NCBI GenBank assembly: GCA_015064355.1
Contig: SVSJ01000006.1
Coordinates: forward strand, 19,873 to 83,872
Direction: 5' to 3'
DNA: 64,000 bases
Source of the DNA: Oscillospiraceae bacterium
Lineage (GTDB): Bacteria > Bacillota > Clostridia > Oscillospirales > CAG-272
The translations under genes were made by a program, and so were the position numbers. The notes beneath the pieces were generated by a model, which ran no database searches, was not told where the DNA came from, and saw only the letters and a list, made by a program, of their open reading frames with translations. The stretch's first letter is position 1. Every line of letters begins with the position of its first letter. Positions 51,452 to 60,241 of the stretch are shown piece after piece.

Positions 51452-51868
51452 TTACTTCTGCTCCAGAATCTTGAAGAATTCAAGTTCTTCCCCGGCAGGT
51501 CCGTAAACGAATGCGCAGTTCAAGGTAAGCTTAATGGGAGCGGAGTCAAGAGGTGCAACAACAGGGGCAGATTTCGACTTTGCACCCGCCTTGAGTGCGG
51601 TTTCGTATGCCTGATCCACGTCATCAACAAGCATTGCGAAATGTATGTATTTGGGGTCTACGCTCTCTTTGTCATTTCCGCCTGCGAAAAGCTCAACGAT
51701 GTCGCCGTTGCCCATATCAAGCATAGCGATCCTGCCGTCACCCTCGCCCCACTGAGTCATAAACTTCATTCCGAGGCCTTCGGTATAAAACTTCATTGAT
51801 TCTTCAAAATCCTTCGCCTTTACTGCGATGTGATGAAATCCCATTCCTTTAATAATTTCGTTTGCCAT
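51452..51868 (-). CDS. VOC family (glyoxalase-like) protein
   Basis: 'GFHHIAVKAKDFEESMKFYTEGLGMKFMTQWGEGDGRIAMLDMGNGDIVELF'. Confidence 0.9.
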   Translation of the reverse strand: MANEIIKGMGFHHIAVKAKDFEESMKFYTEGLGMKFMTQWGEGDGRIAMLDMGNGDIVELFAGGNDKESVDPKYIHFAMLVDDVDQAYETALKAGAKSKSAPVVAPLDSAPIKLTLNCAFVYGPAGEELEFFKILEQK

Positions 51869-51889
51869 TTTTGTCTCCTTGTATGATTA

Positions 51890-52510
51890 TCAATAATATC
51901 TTACGCTTGCCACTACCTTGCCAAGTATCATAAGATTGGTCACGATAATGGGAAGCATAGTTTTGTTCTCGGGTTGAAGTCTGAAGTGGCCATTTTCCTT
52001 ATAGAAAGTTTTGACTGTTGCCTCGTCATCAATAAGTGCCACAACGATATCCCCATTTTCAGCCATAGGAGTTTTCTCGACAATAACAATGTCACCGTCA
52101 AGGATACCAGCCTCGATCATACTTGTGCCGCGAACCTTCAGGGCAAAAAGCTCACCTGACGGAAGGGGTCTAAGTCCTTTGGGATACTGAACAAATCCCT
52201 CGTAGTTCTCAACAGCAAGAATAGGCTGACCCGCAGTTACTTTACCGAGGATCGGCACGTCTGTGTAGTCGCGACCGTCTTCACGGCTATCTGGAATCAA
52301 GCCCTCAATACGCAGGGTGCGGCTCTTGCCGTTTTCCTTCTGAATGTATCCTTTTTTCTCAAGTCTGTCCAGGCACGTATGCACAGTTGATGTGCTCTTG
52401 ATCTTCAGCGCTGCGCAGATATCTCTGATAGACGGAGAATATCCGTTTTTTAAAATATTTTCCTTGATATAATCAAAAACTAATTGTTCCTTTGGTTCAA
52501 GATTTGCCAT
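51890..52510 (-). CDS. lexA: LexA SOS repressor
   Basis: N-terminal wHTH 'NGYSPSIRDICAALKIKSTSTVHTCLDRLEKKGYI'; 'VTAGQPILA', 'VRGTSMIEAGILDGDIVIVEK' Ser-Lys peptidase. Confidence 0.95.
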   Translation of the reverse strand: MANLEPKEQLVFDYIKENILKNGYSPSIRDICAALKIKSTSTVHTCLDRLEKKGYIQKENGKSRTLRIEGLIPDSREDGRDYTDVPILGKVTAGQPILAVENYEGFVQYPKGLRPLPSGELFALKVRGTSMIEAGILDGDIVIVEKTPMAENGDIVVALIDDEATVKTFYKENGHFRLQPENKTMLPIIVTNLMILGKVVASVRYY

Positions 52511-52574
52511 AAAATTACCGCCTTACAAGGATTTTTGCCGGATCTATTGTGATTTCGGTCCATCCGTTTGCCTT

Positions 52575-52613
52575 ATTATAGCACAAACGAACGCAGATGT
52601 AAACACTTGTTCG
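52575..52613 (-). promoter_or_regulatory. lexA promoter with overlapping candidate LexA/SOS box
   Basis: Minus strand: CGAACAAGTGTTTA (52613-52600) overlapping -35 TTTACA (52603-52598), 17 bp, -10 TATAAT (52580-52575). Confidence 0.72.
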
Positions 52614-52850
52614 ATTATTTCTTCAAAAATTCTGCAAATTCTCCATTTTTATTTAAATTTATTTAAAACCCGCAACAGCATTTTTACGTAATTTATTTTT
52701 TAATTATTTGATAATTTTTGAAAATCACTATTGAATTATCGTTTTCATTGTAGTATAATCTATAATAGAGAAATTTGGGAATCAAATGCTGATTCTTCAC
52801 TAAATTTCCAAGAAATTGTCAAAAATTCACTAAATATATAAGGAGTTATC

Positions 52851-54632
52851 ATGACTGCAAACAAGCACGTAATGTCTTGGGTAGAAGAAATGGCTGCCCT
52901 CACAACACCCGACAAGATCGTTTGGATCGACGGTACAGAAGAACAGGCCGAGGCTCTCCGCGCGGAAGCTTGCTCCACAGGAGAAATGATCAAGCTCAAT
53001 GAGGAAAAGCTCCCCGGATGCTACCTCCACCACACAGCTATCAACGACGTTGCAAGAGTTGAAAACAGAACATTCATCTGCACCTCCAAGAAGGAAGATG
53101 CAGGCAACATCAACAACTGGATGGATCCCAAAGAATGCTACGAAAAGCTCGGCAAGCTCTACAAGGGCTCTATGAAGGGCAGAACAATGTACGTTATTCC
53201 CTACTCCATGGGTATCGTTGGTTCTGATTTCGCTAAGTACGGTATCGAGCTCACTGACTCCATTTACGTTGTACTCAACATGCTCATTATGACTCGCGTT
53301 GGCACTAACGTTCTCGAAGCTCTCGGTGAGTCCGCTGACTACATCAAGGGTCTCCACGCAAAGGCTGACCTCGATGAAGAAAACCGTTACATCGTTCACT
53401 TCCCCGAAGACAACACAATCTGGTCCGTTAACTCCGGTTACGGCGGAAACGTTCTTCTCGGTAAGAAGTGCTTCGCTCTCCGTATTGCTTCCTACCTTGG
53501 CCGTAAGGAAGGCTGGATGGCTGAACACATGCTCATCCTCGGCGTTGAATATCCCAATGGTGAAGTTAAGTACATCTCTGCTGCATTCCCCTCCGCTTGC
53601 GGTAAGACCAACCTCGCTATGCTCATTCCTCCGGAAGTTTACGCAAAGCAGGGCTACAAGGTTTGGTGCGTAGGTGACGACATCGCTTGGCTCCGCGTAG
53701 GTGCTGACGGCAGACTCTGGGCTGTTAACCCCGAAAACGGATTCTTCGGCGTTGCTCCCGGTACTAACGAAAAGTCCAACCCCAATGCTCTCCACACCTG
53801 CATGAAGGACACCATCTTCACCAACGTATGCCACAATCTTGATGACAACACCGTTTGGTGGGAAGGTCTTGACAACAATCCTCCTACAAACGCAAAGAAC
53901 TGGAGAAACGAGCCTTGGGACTACAGAACATACGACAAGAACAACAAGGTTCAGACAGCAGGCGCACATCCCAACTCCCGCTTCACAGCTAAGGCTATCA
54001 ACTGCCCCTGCCTCTCTAAGGAATTCAACAATCCCGCAGGCGTGCCCATCTCCGCTATCGTATTCGGCGGCAGACGTGCAAAGACTGCTCCCCTGGTATA
54101 TCAGTCCACATCCTGGCAGAACGGTACATTCGTTGGCTCCATCATGGCTTCCGAAACAACCGCAGCTGCAGCAGGTGCTGTTGGCGTAGTTCGTCGCGAC
54201 CCCATGGCAATGCGTCCCTTCACAGGCTACGACATGGGTGACTATTTCGCACACTGGCTCAATATGGGCAAGAACATCCCCAACGCTCCCAAGATCTTCC
54301 ACGTTAACTGGTTCAGAACAGACGATAGCGGCAACTTCATTTGGCCTGGCTTCGGTGACAACATGAGAGTTCTCCTCTGGATCCTCGACCGTTGCGAAGG
54401 CAAGGTTGACGCTGATCTCACAGCTATCGGTTATGTTCCCAAGGCTGAAGATATCAATATCGAAGGTCTTGAAGATGTTACACTTGATACAATCAAGGAA
54501 CTCGTTTCTGTTGACGTAGAAAGCTGGAAGGCTGACATCGCAAACATCAAGGAATTCTACGCCCTCATCGGTAACAGAGTTCCTGCAGAGCTCCACGAAG
54601 AACTTGCTGCTCTCGAAGCAAGACTCGGTTAA
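52851..54632 (+). CDS. pckG: Phosphoenolpyruvate carboxykinase (GTP)
   Basis: 'FPSACGKTNLAMLIPP', 'GDDIAWLRVGADGRLWAVNPENGFFGVAPGTN', 'FGGRRAKTAPLVYQS'. Confidence 0.97.
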   Translation: MTANKHVMSWVEEMAALTTPDKIVWIDGTEEQAEALRAEACSTGEMIKLNEEKLPGCYLHHTAINDVARVENRTFICTSKKEDAGNINNWMDPKECYEKLGKLYKGSMKGRTMYVIPYSMGIVGSDFAKYGIELTDSIYVVLNMLIMTRVGTNVLEALGESADYIKGLHAKADLDEENRYIVHFPEDNTIWSVNSGYGGNVLLGKKCFALRIASYLGRKEGWMAEHMLILGVEYPNGEVKYISAAFPSACGKTNLAMLIPPEVYAKQGYKVWCVGDDIAWLRVGADGRLWAVNPENGFFGVAPGTNEKSNPNALHTCMKDTIFTNVCHNLDDNTVWWEGLDNNPPTNAKNWRNEPWDYRTYDKNNKVQTAGAHPNSRFTAKAINCPCLSKEFNNPAGVPISAIVFGGRRAKTAPLVYQSTSWQNGTFVGSIMASETTAAAAGAVGVVRRDPMAMRPFTGYDMGDYFAHWLNMGKNIPNAPKIFHVNWFRTDDSGNFIWPGFGDNMRVLLWILDRCEGKVDADLTAIGYVPKAEDINIEGLEDVTLDTIKELVSVDVESWKADIANIKEFYALIGNRVPAELHEELAALEARLG

Positions 54633-54644
54633 TTTAAGACAAAA

Positions 54645-54677
54645 CAAAACGGCTGGCCAATTGGTCAGTCGTTTTTT
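54645..54677 (+). terminator. Terminator-like hairpin, copy 1 of a 33-bp direct repeat
   Basis: caaaacggctggccaattggtcagtcgtttttt; 13-bp stem (two G.U), AATT loop, T-run; follows pckG. Confidence 0.88.
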
Positions 54678-54696
54678 GGTTGTGTATGTGCAACTA

Positions 54697-55377
54697 CTAT
54701 TTCATTCCGAGGTTCGCCAGAGCAAGCCTTTCATTTTGCAAAATGAAATTTTCAATATATTGTTTATTGGGTTGTGATAGCATTTCTATTTTATATTGAA
54801 TGGCATCAAGGTCATCTTTAATTCTCATGTGATAATCTTCTCCTAAATCATCACCGAAACATTCGATATTGCGTTGGTATGCGGTTTCAATTTGATTTTT
54901 CATTGCCAGTAAATGATCAATTCCCTTATTATACCAACTTTCTTTGACCGTCATACAAAACATTACATAATCTAAATCAGGAAACCCGTAGTCGTGATAT
55001 GCTCTATATGCATTACCGGCAGTATCTGCACTTTCAAAAAAGGGGATCAAATACTTTTCTATGTAGTCAAACATGGAGTCAATACAATTATCAATAGAGG
55101 CTAAATCATCTCTGTCAAATTCAAACCATGCATAGCTATTTTCAAAAGACTTTAAGTGAAAATGTCCACAACACGATTTGCTGATTCTTTCTCCACAACA
55201 CAGTGGGAAGGCACAAAATTCAACCGTACACTCCCGCCCACTGATTGATTGGTGTAAAGATAATGATTGAAACACATCATTAATAACTCTATAGAAGTTA
55301 TTTCTATATGGTTTGAAACCATAAGGAGATAATTGTTTTTTGCATCTTTCTTTGAATGTTTTTTCTAAGTACTTCAT
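54697..55377 (-). CDS. Hypothetical protein, DUF4304-like
   Basis: 226 aa, 'FKERCKKQLSPYGFKPYRNNFYRVINDVFQSLSLHQS'; AT-rich; own consensus promoter upstream. Confidence 0.7.
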   Translation of the reverse strand: MKYLEKTFKERCKKQLSPYGFKPYRNNFYRVINDVFQSLSLHQSISGRECTVEFCAFPLCCGERISKSCCGHFHLKSFENSYAWFEFDRDDLASIDNCIDSMFDYIEKYLIPFFESADTAGNAYRAYHDYGFPDLDYVMFCMTVKESWYNKGIDHLLAMKNQIETAYQRNIECFGDDLGEDYHMRIKDDLDAIQYKIEMLSQPNKQYIENFILQNERLALANLGMK

Positions 55378-55449
55378 AATACAATTTACCCTTCGTCGCT
55401 AAGAAGAGAAATAAGGCAGTGTTAGGCAAGAATATATAACTTTACCTCA

Positions 55450-55478
55450 AGTATACAATATTTTATATTCCTTGTCAA
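55450..55478 (-). promoter_or_regulatory. Sigma-A-type promoter of the 54697-55377 gene
   Basis: Minus strand TTGACA (55478-55473), 17 bp, TATACT (55455-55450). Confidence 0.82.
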
Positions 55479-55491
55479 TCACATCACAAGT

Positions 55492-55525
55492 CAAAACGGC
55501 TGGCCAATTGGTCAGTCGTTTTTTT
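55492..55525. terminator. Terminator-like hairpin, copy 2 of the 33-bp direct repeat
   Basis: caaaacggctggccaattggtcagtcgttttttt, identical to 54645-54677 over 33 bp. Confidence 0.85.
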
Positions 55526-55579
55526 GTGCAGAAAAAAAGGACTCACTCATAGTGAATCCCTTTTATGTATTAGGCTAAA

Positions 55580-56911
55580 TTATTTCTTTTTCTTGCCGAG
55601 TGCGATGCCGAGACCTGCGCCAACTACTACTACAACAGCAACGATTGCGATAATGAGACCTGTGTTGTTCTTTTCTACAGGTTCTTCAACCTTGGGAGCT
55701 TCAGTAGCGGGAGCCTCAGTAGCAGGAGCTTCTGTTGCGGGTGCTTCTGTTGCGGGTGCTTCTGTTACAGGTGCTTCTGTTGTGGGAGCTTCTGTAGCGG
55801 GAGCTTCTGTTGCAGGTGCTTCAGTAGCGGGAGCTTCTGTTGCGGGTGCTTCTGTTGCGGGTGCTTCTGTAGCAGGAGCTTCTGTTGCGGGTGCTTCTGT
55901 AGCAGGAGCTTCTGTTGCGGGTGCTTCTGTTGCAGGAGCTTCTGTTGCAGGAGCCTCTGTAGCGGGTGCTTCTGTTGCGGGTGCTTCTGTTGCAGGTGCT
56001 TCTGTTGCAGGTGCTTCAGTAGCAGGTGCTTCAGTAGCAGGTGCTTCAGTTGCAGGAGCCTCTGTGGAAGGTGTTACGTCGCCCTGTGCAGGGTCAATAA
56101 GAACGATAGTGTTCAGAGAATCAGCTGTGCCGTATTCGTAGAACTTACCCCAAGACAGCCAGCCTGCAAGGCCTTCGTCCAATGTGCTTCTTGAGCTCAT
56201 ACGAACAATGCCGGTACCAAGCTCAACACCGTGAAGATTCATCTTCTTTGCATTGAGACCAAGATTTGTAAGAGGAATAGCGATAGTTGCATGCATCATA
56301 TCGTCTTCCATAAGAATATACTTTTCACATTCTGCGGCAGCACCGTGATTGGAAACTGAATAGTCGTCGAAGCCAAGTGTCCAGTAATAGTCGCACATTG
56401 CATCGTAATTCTTTCTGAACTCAACAGTATCAGGATTAGTGGTAGCATCGGTGTCACCGAAGAAGCCGCAATGTGTCATATTGTTTGCAACAAGTGCTTC
56501 GAGGGGCTGAACCCAGATCTGAACACCGTCACCTACCCAAGCTGCGTCAGCACCGCATACTTCATAATCGGGAGAAAGAATACCAACATAAAGATACTTG
56601 TCATCCCAGCAAAGGTAGAGATCAAAAGGACAGTCTTCAGGCTCAACAGACTGACGGCCATCGGGACCTGTACCGCTGTGCCCATAGCCGGCTGTATCAC
56701 GGTATTCGTTCCAGTACTTGTAAAGTTCAGCGTTGTAAGAATCGGGGGTTACTGAGATAGCGGGATCGCCCCAGGATTCGTCGATTTCTTCAAGGTTAGG
56801 AGCCTTGTCAACTTTGTTTGCCTTAACAACTGTACCAACTGCTGCGTTAGCAACAACAGCAAAGCTAATCATCAGTACAGCTACAAGAATGAGAGTAATG
56901 AGTTTCTTCAT
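55580..56911 (-). CDS. Secreted CBM9/DOMON-like surface protein with TEAP repeat stalk and C-terminal TM
   Basis: ATG at 56911; signal peptide MKKLITLILVAVLMISFAVVANA; 'DLYLCWDDKYLYVGI...WVGDGVQIWVQP' CBM9-like; C-terminal 'GLIIAIVAVVVVVGAGLGIALGKKKK'. Confidence 0.82.
   Translation of the reverse strand: MKKLITLILVAVLMISFAVVANAAVGTVVKANKVDKAPNLEEIDESWGDPAISVTPDSYNAELYKYWNEYRDTAGYGHSGTGPDGRQSVEPEDCPFDLYLCWDDKYLYVGILSPDYEVCGADAAWVGDGVQIWVQPLEALVANNMTHCGFFGDTDATTNPDTVEFRKNYDAMCDYYWTLGFDDYSVSNHGAAAECEKYILMEDDMMHATIAIPLTNLGLNAKKMNLHGVELGTGIVRMSSRSTLDEGLAGWLSWGKFYEYGTADSLNTIVLIDPAQGDVTPSTEAPATEAPATEAPATEAPATEAPATEAPATEAPATEAPATEAPATEAPATEAPATEAPATEAPATEAPATEAPATEAPATEAPATEAPATEAPTTEAPVTEAPATEAPATEAPATEAPATEAPKVEEPVEKNNTGLIIAIVAVVVVVGAGLGIALGKKKK
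55694..56065 (-). repeat. 25 tandem 15-bp units encoding (A/T/V)TEAP
   Basis: First TEAP codon block 56065-56054, last 55705-55694, constant 15-bp period. Confidence 0.93.
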
Positions 56912-57139
56912 GATTTTTCTCCTAAAATGATTTTGTTCCAATAAATATGGACTAATATCTTTATACCATATTATCATTGCATAAGTCAAGGGATTTCTAC
57001 AAAAAATTTAAAACCGATTATATTTTTGTAACATTTAACAAAACTACTACTTATTTCAAATTCGCAAACTAACATTTCCGCCGAAGATAACGGCCGGTCA
57101 TTTTTAACCAGCCATTTTTGTTCATTGTACGATTTTGCA

Positions 57140-58888
57140 CTATTTTGTAGCAATATTGACATTCTCTCCTTCGAGCACTATGTCATTGCTAAAGCCGAAA
57201 GTGCCTATCCAACAGTTTCCGCTTACATCAGCGTCAACACAGTAGCGTAGCTTGATCTTGCAGTCAGCGGAGTGCCATTTGGGTCCGGAGAAGCTCTTGA
57301 AAATACGGTTATTTTTGAATGTCAGTCCTTTCACTGAGTACGCGTAGAGAACCGGGGTATCCGTTGTGTCAAACACGTTGTCTGTAATGCAGATGTTTGT
57401 GTGGAACGGGATGTTGATATCCGGTTCAGGCACCTGAGGAGAAATACTTATAATTCCCTCGCAGTCGCCGTAATAAGCGGAGAGACAAACGTCGGTGAAA
57501 ACGTTATTTCTTATTGTCACGTCGTGGCACGGACCCGACTCAAACCAATACATAGCGTCCCCCGGAATAACGATAGGTGAACCTGAGGATGCAAAGTAGT
57601 TATTCTCAACGAGAACGGACTGTGGCGTGGAGATAAGCATTCCTCTTGCATTACTGCTACCAAAACGGTTTCCGCGGCATACAAATGCTGCTGTGTGGCT
57701 GTAATTATCAACCGTAAGCTTGCCGCTTTCAGCGATCTCTTTGACATCATCAGGTATCGGCTCGCTGAACCGGAGCAAGAACGTATCGATATCGAGAAGC
57801 TCGTATTCAGCTGCTGTCATTTTTCCAAGCTGCTCCAGGTTCCCGCGGCGAATAAGTGTGATCTCGTCTCCCTTTTCAGCCCAATAATGGAAGCCTCTTG
57901 CCTCTTCGTGTCCGTATCTGCACTTTAGAGTATAGTCATCCACTACAGATTCAACGGGGCAGCAGCAGCTGTGAATGTTGATTGGGTCGTCCATCAGTCC
58001 TAGGAAAGTGCACTCGCTTACGGTTACTGTACCACTGTTGTTTGTGAGATGGAAGCCGTCGTCCCGTCCGCTGGATACGCTGCGGCCTGCTTTTGTATTG
58101 GGAACAAAATGCAATCTATTGAAGGTCATATCGTGACAGAACTGGGCCAGGCAGCCAAGTCCACCGCAGGAATGAACGATTACGTCATCAACAGTTACGT
58201 TCTCACACTTCTCGGCAAAAATACCTGCGTGGATCCTCATATTGTGGCGCAGGATGAACACGTTTCCGGGTCTTCCGTTCGTCTTTTCCCAGCAGTGCAT
58301 GCGGTACACATTATCTCCAAGGGACTCCACGCTTCTCGGAACAAAATGGTTTCCGTACACACGGCAGGCACACAGGTGTTCTTTGTCATATTGCAGACAG
58401 TTGCGCTGCAGGAGAGGATACCACTCATCGTTGCCAACGTCAAACTCAATATTGCTTCCGGTAAATCTGTGCGGAAAAACCTCGGGGTCGACATACATAT
58501 CTATGTAATACTCACCCAATCCCACTGCAGTCCCCTCGGCAACCAGCGGCTTTTTCCAGTCGATCACAAACCCCTGCATTGTTACGTTTTTGCAGTGGTC
58601 CATGGTCACCGCCTGCATATGGCCGGAATAGTAAAGACGGGCGCCGTTGCCGGTCAGCTTGCAGTTTTCCATTTCCTTCATCCATATACCAAGCACGCGG
58701 TAAGGCATAACTTCGGAATTTGAGATGCGGTAGTCATATCTCATTTCCTCATGTGGGGTGAAGTAATAGTCACCGTCTTCAAACACAAACTCCGTGTCGC
58801 GCGTATTTTCCTTGAACAGTTTCCAAAGAGAAATGGTTATATCGGTGTCGGGCAAGATCCCGTAATCTCTTAAGCGGATAGTTTTCAT
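57140..58888 (-). CDS. Right-handed beta-helix glycosidase, GH110-like (alpha-1,3-galactosidase-like), no signal peptide
   Basis: 'LGIWMKEMENCKLTGNGARLYYSGHMQAVTMDHCKNVTMQGFVIDWKKP', 'NARGMLISTPQSVLVENNYFASSGSPIVIPGDAMYWFESGPCHDVTIRNNVF'. Confidence 0.72.
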   Translation of the reverse strand: MKTIRLRDYGILPDTDITISLWKLFKENTRDTEFVFEDGDYYFTPHEEMRYDYRISNSEVMPYRVLGIWMKEMENCKLTGNGARLYYSGHMQAVTMDHCKNVTMQGFVIDWKKPLVAEGTAVGLGEYYIDMYVDPEVFPHRFTGSNIEFDVGNDEWYPLLQRNCLQYDKEHLCACRVYGNHFVPRSVESLGDNVYRMHCWEKTNGRPGNVFILRHNMRIHAGIFAEKCENVTVDDVIVHSCGGLGCLAQFCHDMTFNRLHFVPNTKAGRSVSSGRDDGFHLTNNSGTVTVSECTFLGLMDDPINIHSCCCPVESVVDDYTLKCRYGHEEARGFHYWAEKGDEITLIRRGNLEQLGKMTAAEYELLDIDTFLLRFSEPIPDDVKEIAESGKLTVDNYSHTAAFVCRGNRFGSSNARGMLISTPQSVLVENNYFASSGSPIVIPGDAMYWFESGPCHDVTIRNNVFTDVCLSAYYGDCEGIISISPQVPEPDINIPFHTNICITDNVFDTTDTPVLYAYSVKGLTFKNNRIFKSFSGPKWHSADCKIKLRYCVDADVSGNCWIGTFGFSNDIVLEGENVNIATK

Positions 58889-59067
58889 ATTTACTCCTAT
58901 TGTATTTCAGCGCCAAACGCACATGAATTATTTGCTTAATGATACCATACATCAAAGCTGTTTTCAAGAGTTTGCAGTATTTTTCCTCTGCGAAAACATT
59001 ACAGTTGATTCGCCGGAGAATTTGTGATATAATTAGTTATTACATATTTTTTTGAGAAAGTATTACT

Positions 59068-60234
59068 ATGACGAATATGCTTAATAACATAAAAAACTCC
59101 CCTGTATACATTAGGAAATGCGACACTTATTCCGTAGACGTTCTTTACGGAATTTTCAGTGATGCATTCAAGAAGCTGGGCTTTACCCGTGAGCTGATCG
59201 AAGGTAAAAACGTGCTCCTCAAGCCCAATCTGGTGCTTGCAAAAAAGCCGGAATTCGGCGCAACGTCACACCCACTATTCGTAGAGGCCTGCGCAAAGCT
59301 GATCTGCGATATGGGAGCTGCGAGCGTTACCCTGGCGGACTCCCCAGGCGGGCCTTTCGTTGCGGCAAATATTAACAACACCTATCGCGCTTGCGAAATG
59401 ACCTCCATCAACTGCGCCAAGATGAAGCTTAACGACGACTTCACTTGGCAAAGCGTGCGCGTAAACGGCGAAAAACTAAAAAATTTCCACGTAATAAGCG
59501 CGGTGTACAACGCAGACGTGATCGTGGATCTGTGCAAGCTGAAAACACACTCTCTGACAGGGCTCAGCGGTGCTACGAAAAATCTTTTTGGAATCATTCC
59601 CGGTGTGGAAAAGTTTGAAATGCACTCCACCTTCCCCGAGGTTTCCGACTTCAGCAAGATGCTCGTGGATCTTTCGTCTTATGTGCTTGAGAACAAGACT
59701 TTTATTGCCCTTTGTGATGCGATCATCTCAATGGAGGGAAACGGCCCCACCCACGGCACACCGAAAAAGACTGATACAGTCCTCATCTCCCGTTCTCCTT
59801 ACGCGCTTGATGTTGTTGGCGAGCATCTTATGAAAAACGACGGCAACGTAAAGCATCTTGACTGTGCGTCAGAGCGCGGTTACGTTTCAAGGAACTGGGA
59901 AGAAATCGAGCTTCTCGGAGACTGTGAGATCCCACAGTACGATTTCGTTCAGCCTGATACTACCAGCTTCCTTGGCAATCTTTCAGGATTTATGGGCGGA
60001 CGTTTTGCCAAGCTCTTTGAAGCTAAGCCTGCCATCAACAAGAAAAAATGCATCGGCTGCGGCAAATGTGCGGAGTCCTGCCCACGGCACACCATTACCA
60101 TTGACAAAAAGGGCAAGAAAAAGCTTGCTGTTATCCACCGCGGCGATTGCATCCGTTGCTACTGTTGCCAGGAGCTTTGCCCAATCGGTGCCGTTGATGT
60201 ACAGCAGAACATAATTATTAAACTGATTCATTGA
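59068..60234 (+). CDS. DUF362 protein with C-terminal 2x[4Fe-4S] ferredoxin domain
   Basis: DUF362-like 'KPNLVLAKKPEFGATSHP'; 'CIGCGKCAESCPRHTI' and 'CIRCYCCQELCPIGAV'. Confidence 0.9.
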   Translation: MTNMLNNIKNSPVYIRKCDTYSVDVLYGIFSDAFKKLGFTRELIEGKNVLLKPNLVLAKKPEFGATSHPLFVEACAKLICDMGAASVTLADSPGGPFVAANINNTYRACEMTSINCAKMKLNDDFTWQSVRVNGEKLKNFHVISAVYNADVIVDLCKLKTHSLTGLSGATKNLFGIIPGVEKFEMHSTFPEVSDFSKMLVDLSSYVLENKTFIALCDAIISMEGNGPTHGTPKKTDTVLISRSPYALDVVGEHLMKNDGNVKHLDCASERGYVSRNWEEIELLGDCEIPQYDFVQPDTTSFLGNLSGFMGGRFAKLFEAKPAINKKKCIGCGKCAESCPRHTITIDKKGKKKLAVIHRGDCIRCYCCQELCPIGAVDVQQNIIIKLIH

Positions 60235-60241
60235 GGTTAAT

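Noticed and set aside
52830-54647. 605-aa ORF antisense to the whole pckG gene
   Set aside because: Sense strand is unmistakable PckG with RBS and promoter-proximal ATG. The antisense frame stays open because of the highly biased codon usage of an abundant gene; its translation has no recognisable domain and poor composition.
55694-56065. CRISPR-like array
   Set aside because: Period is 15 bp with no spacers; it is an in-frame coding minisatellite.
55524-56141. Plus-strand ORF with (GASVA)n pentapeptide-like repeats
   Set aside because: It is the antisense reading of the TEAP array; the minus-strand frame has signal peptide, CBM9-like domain and TM anchor.
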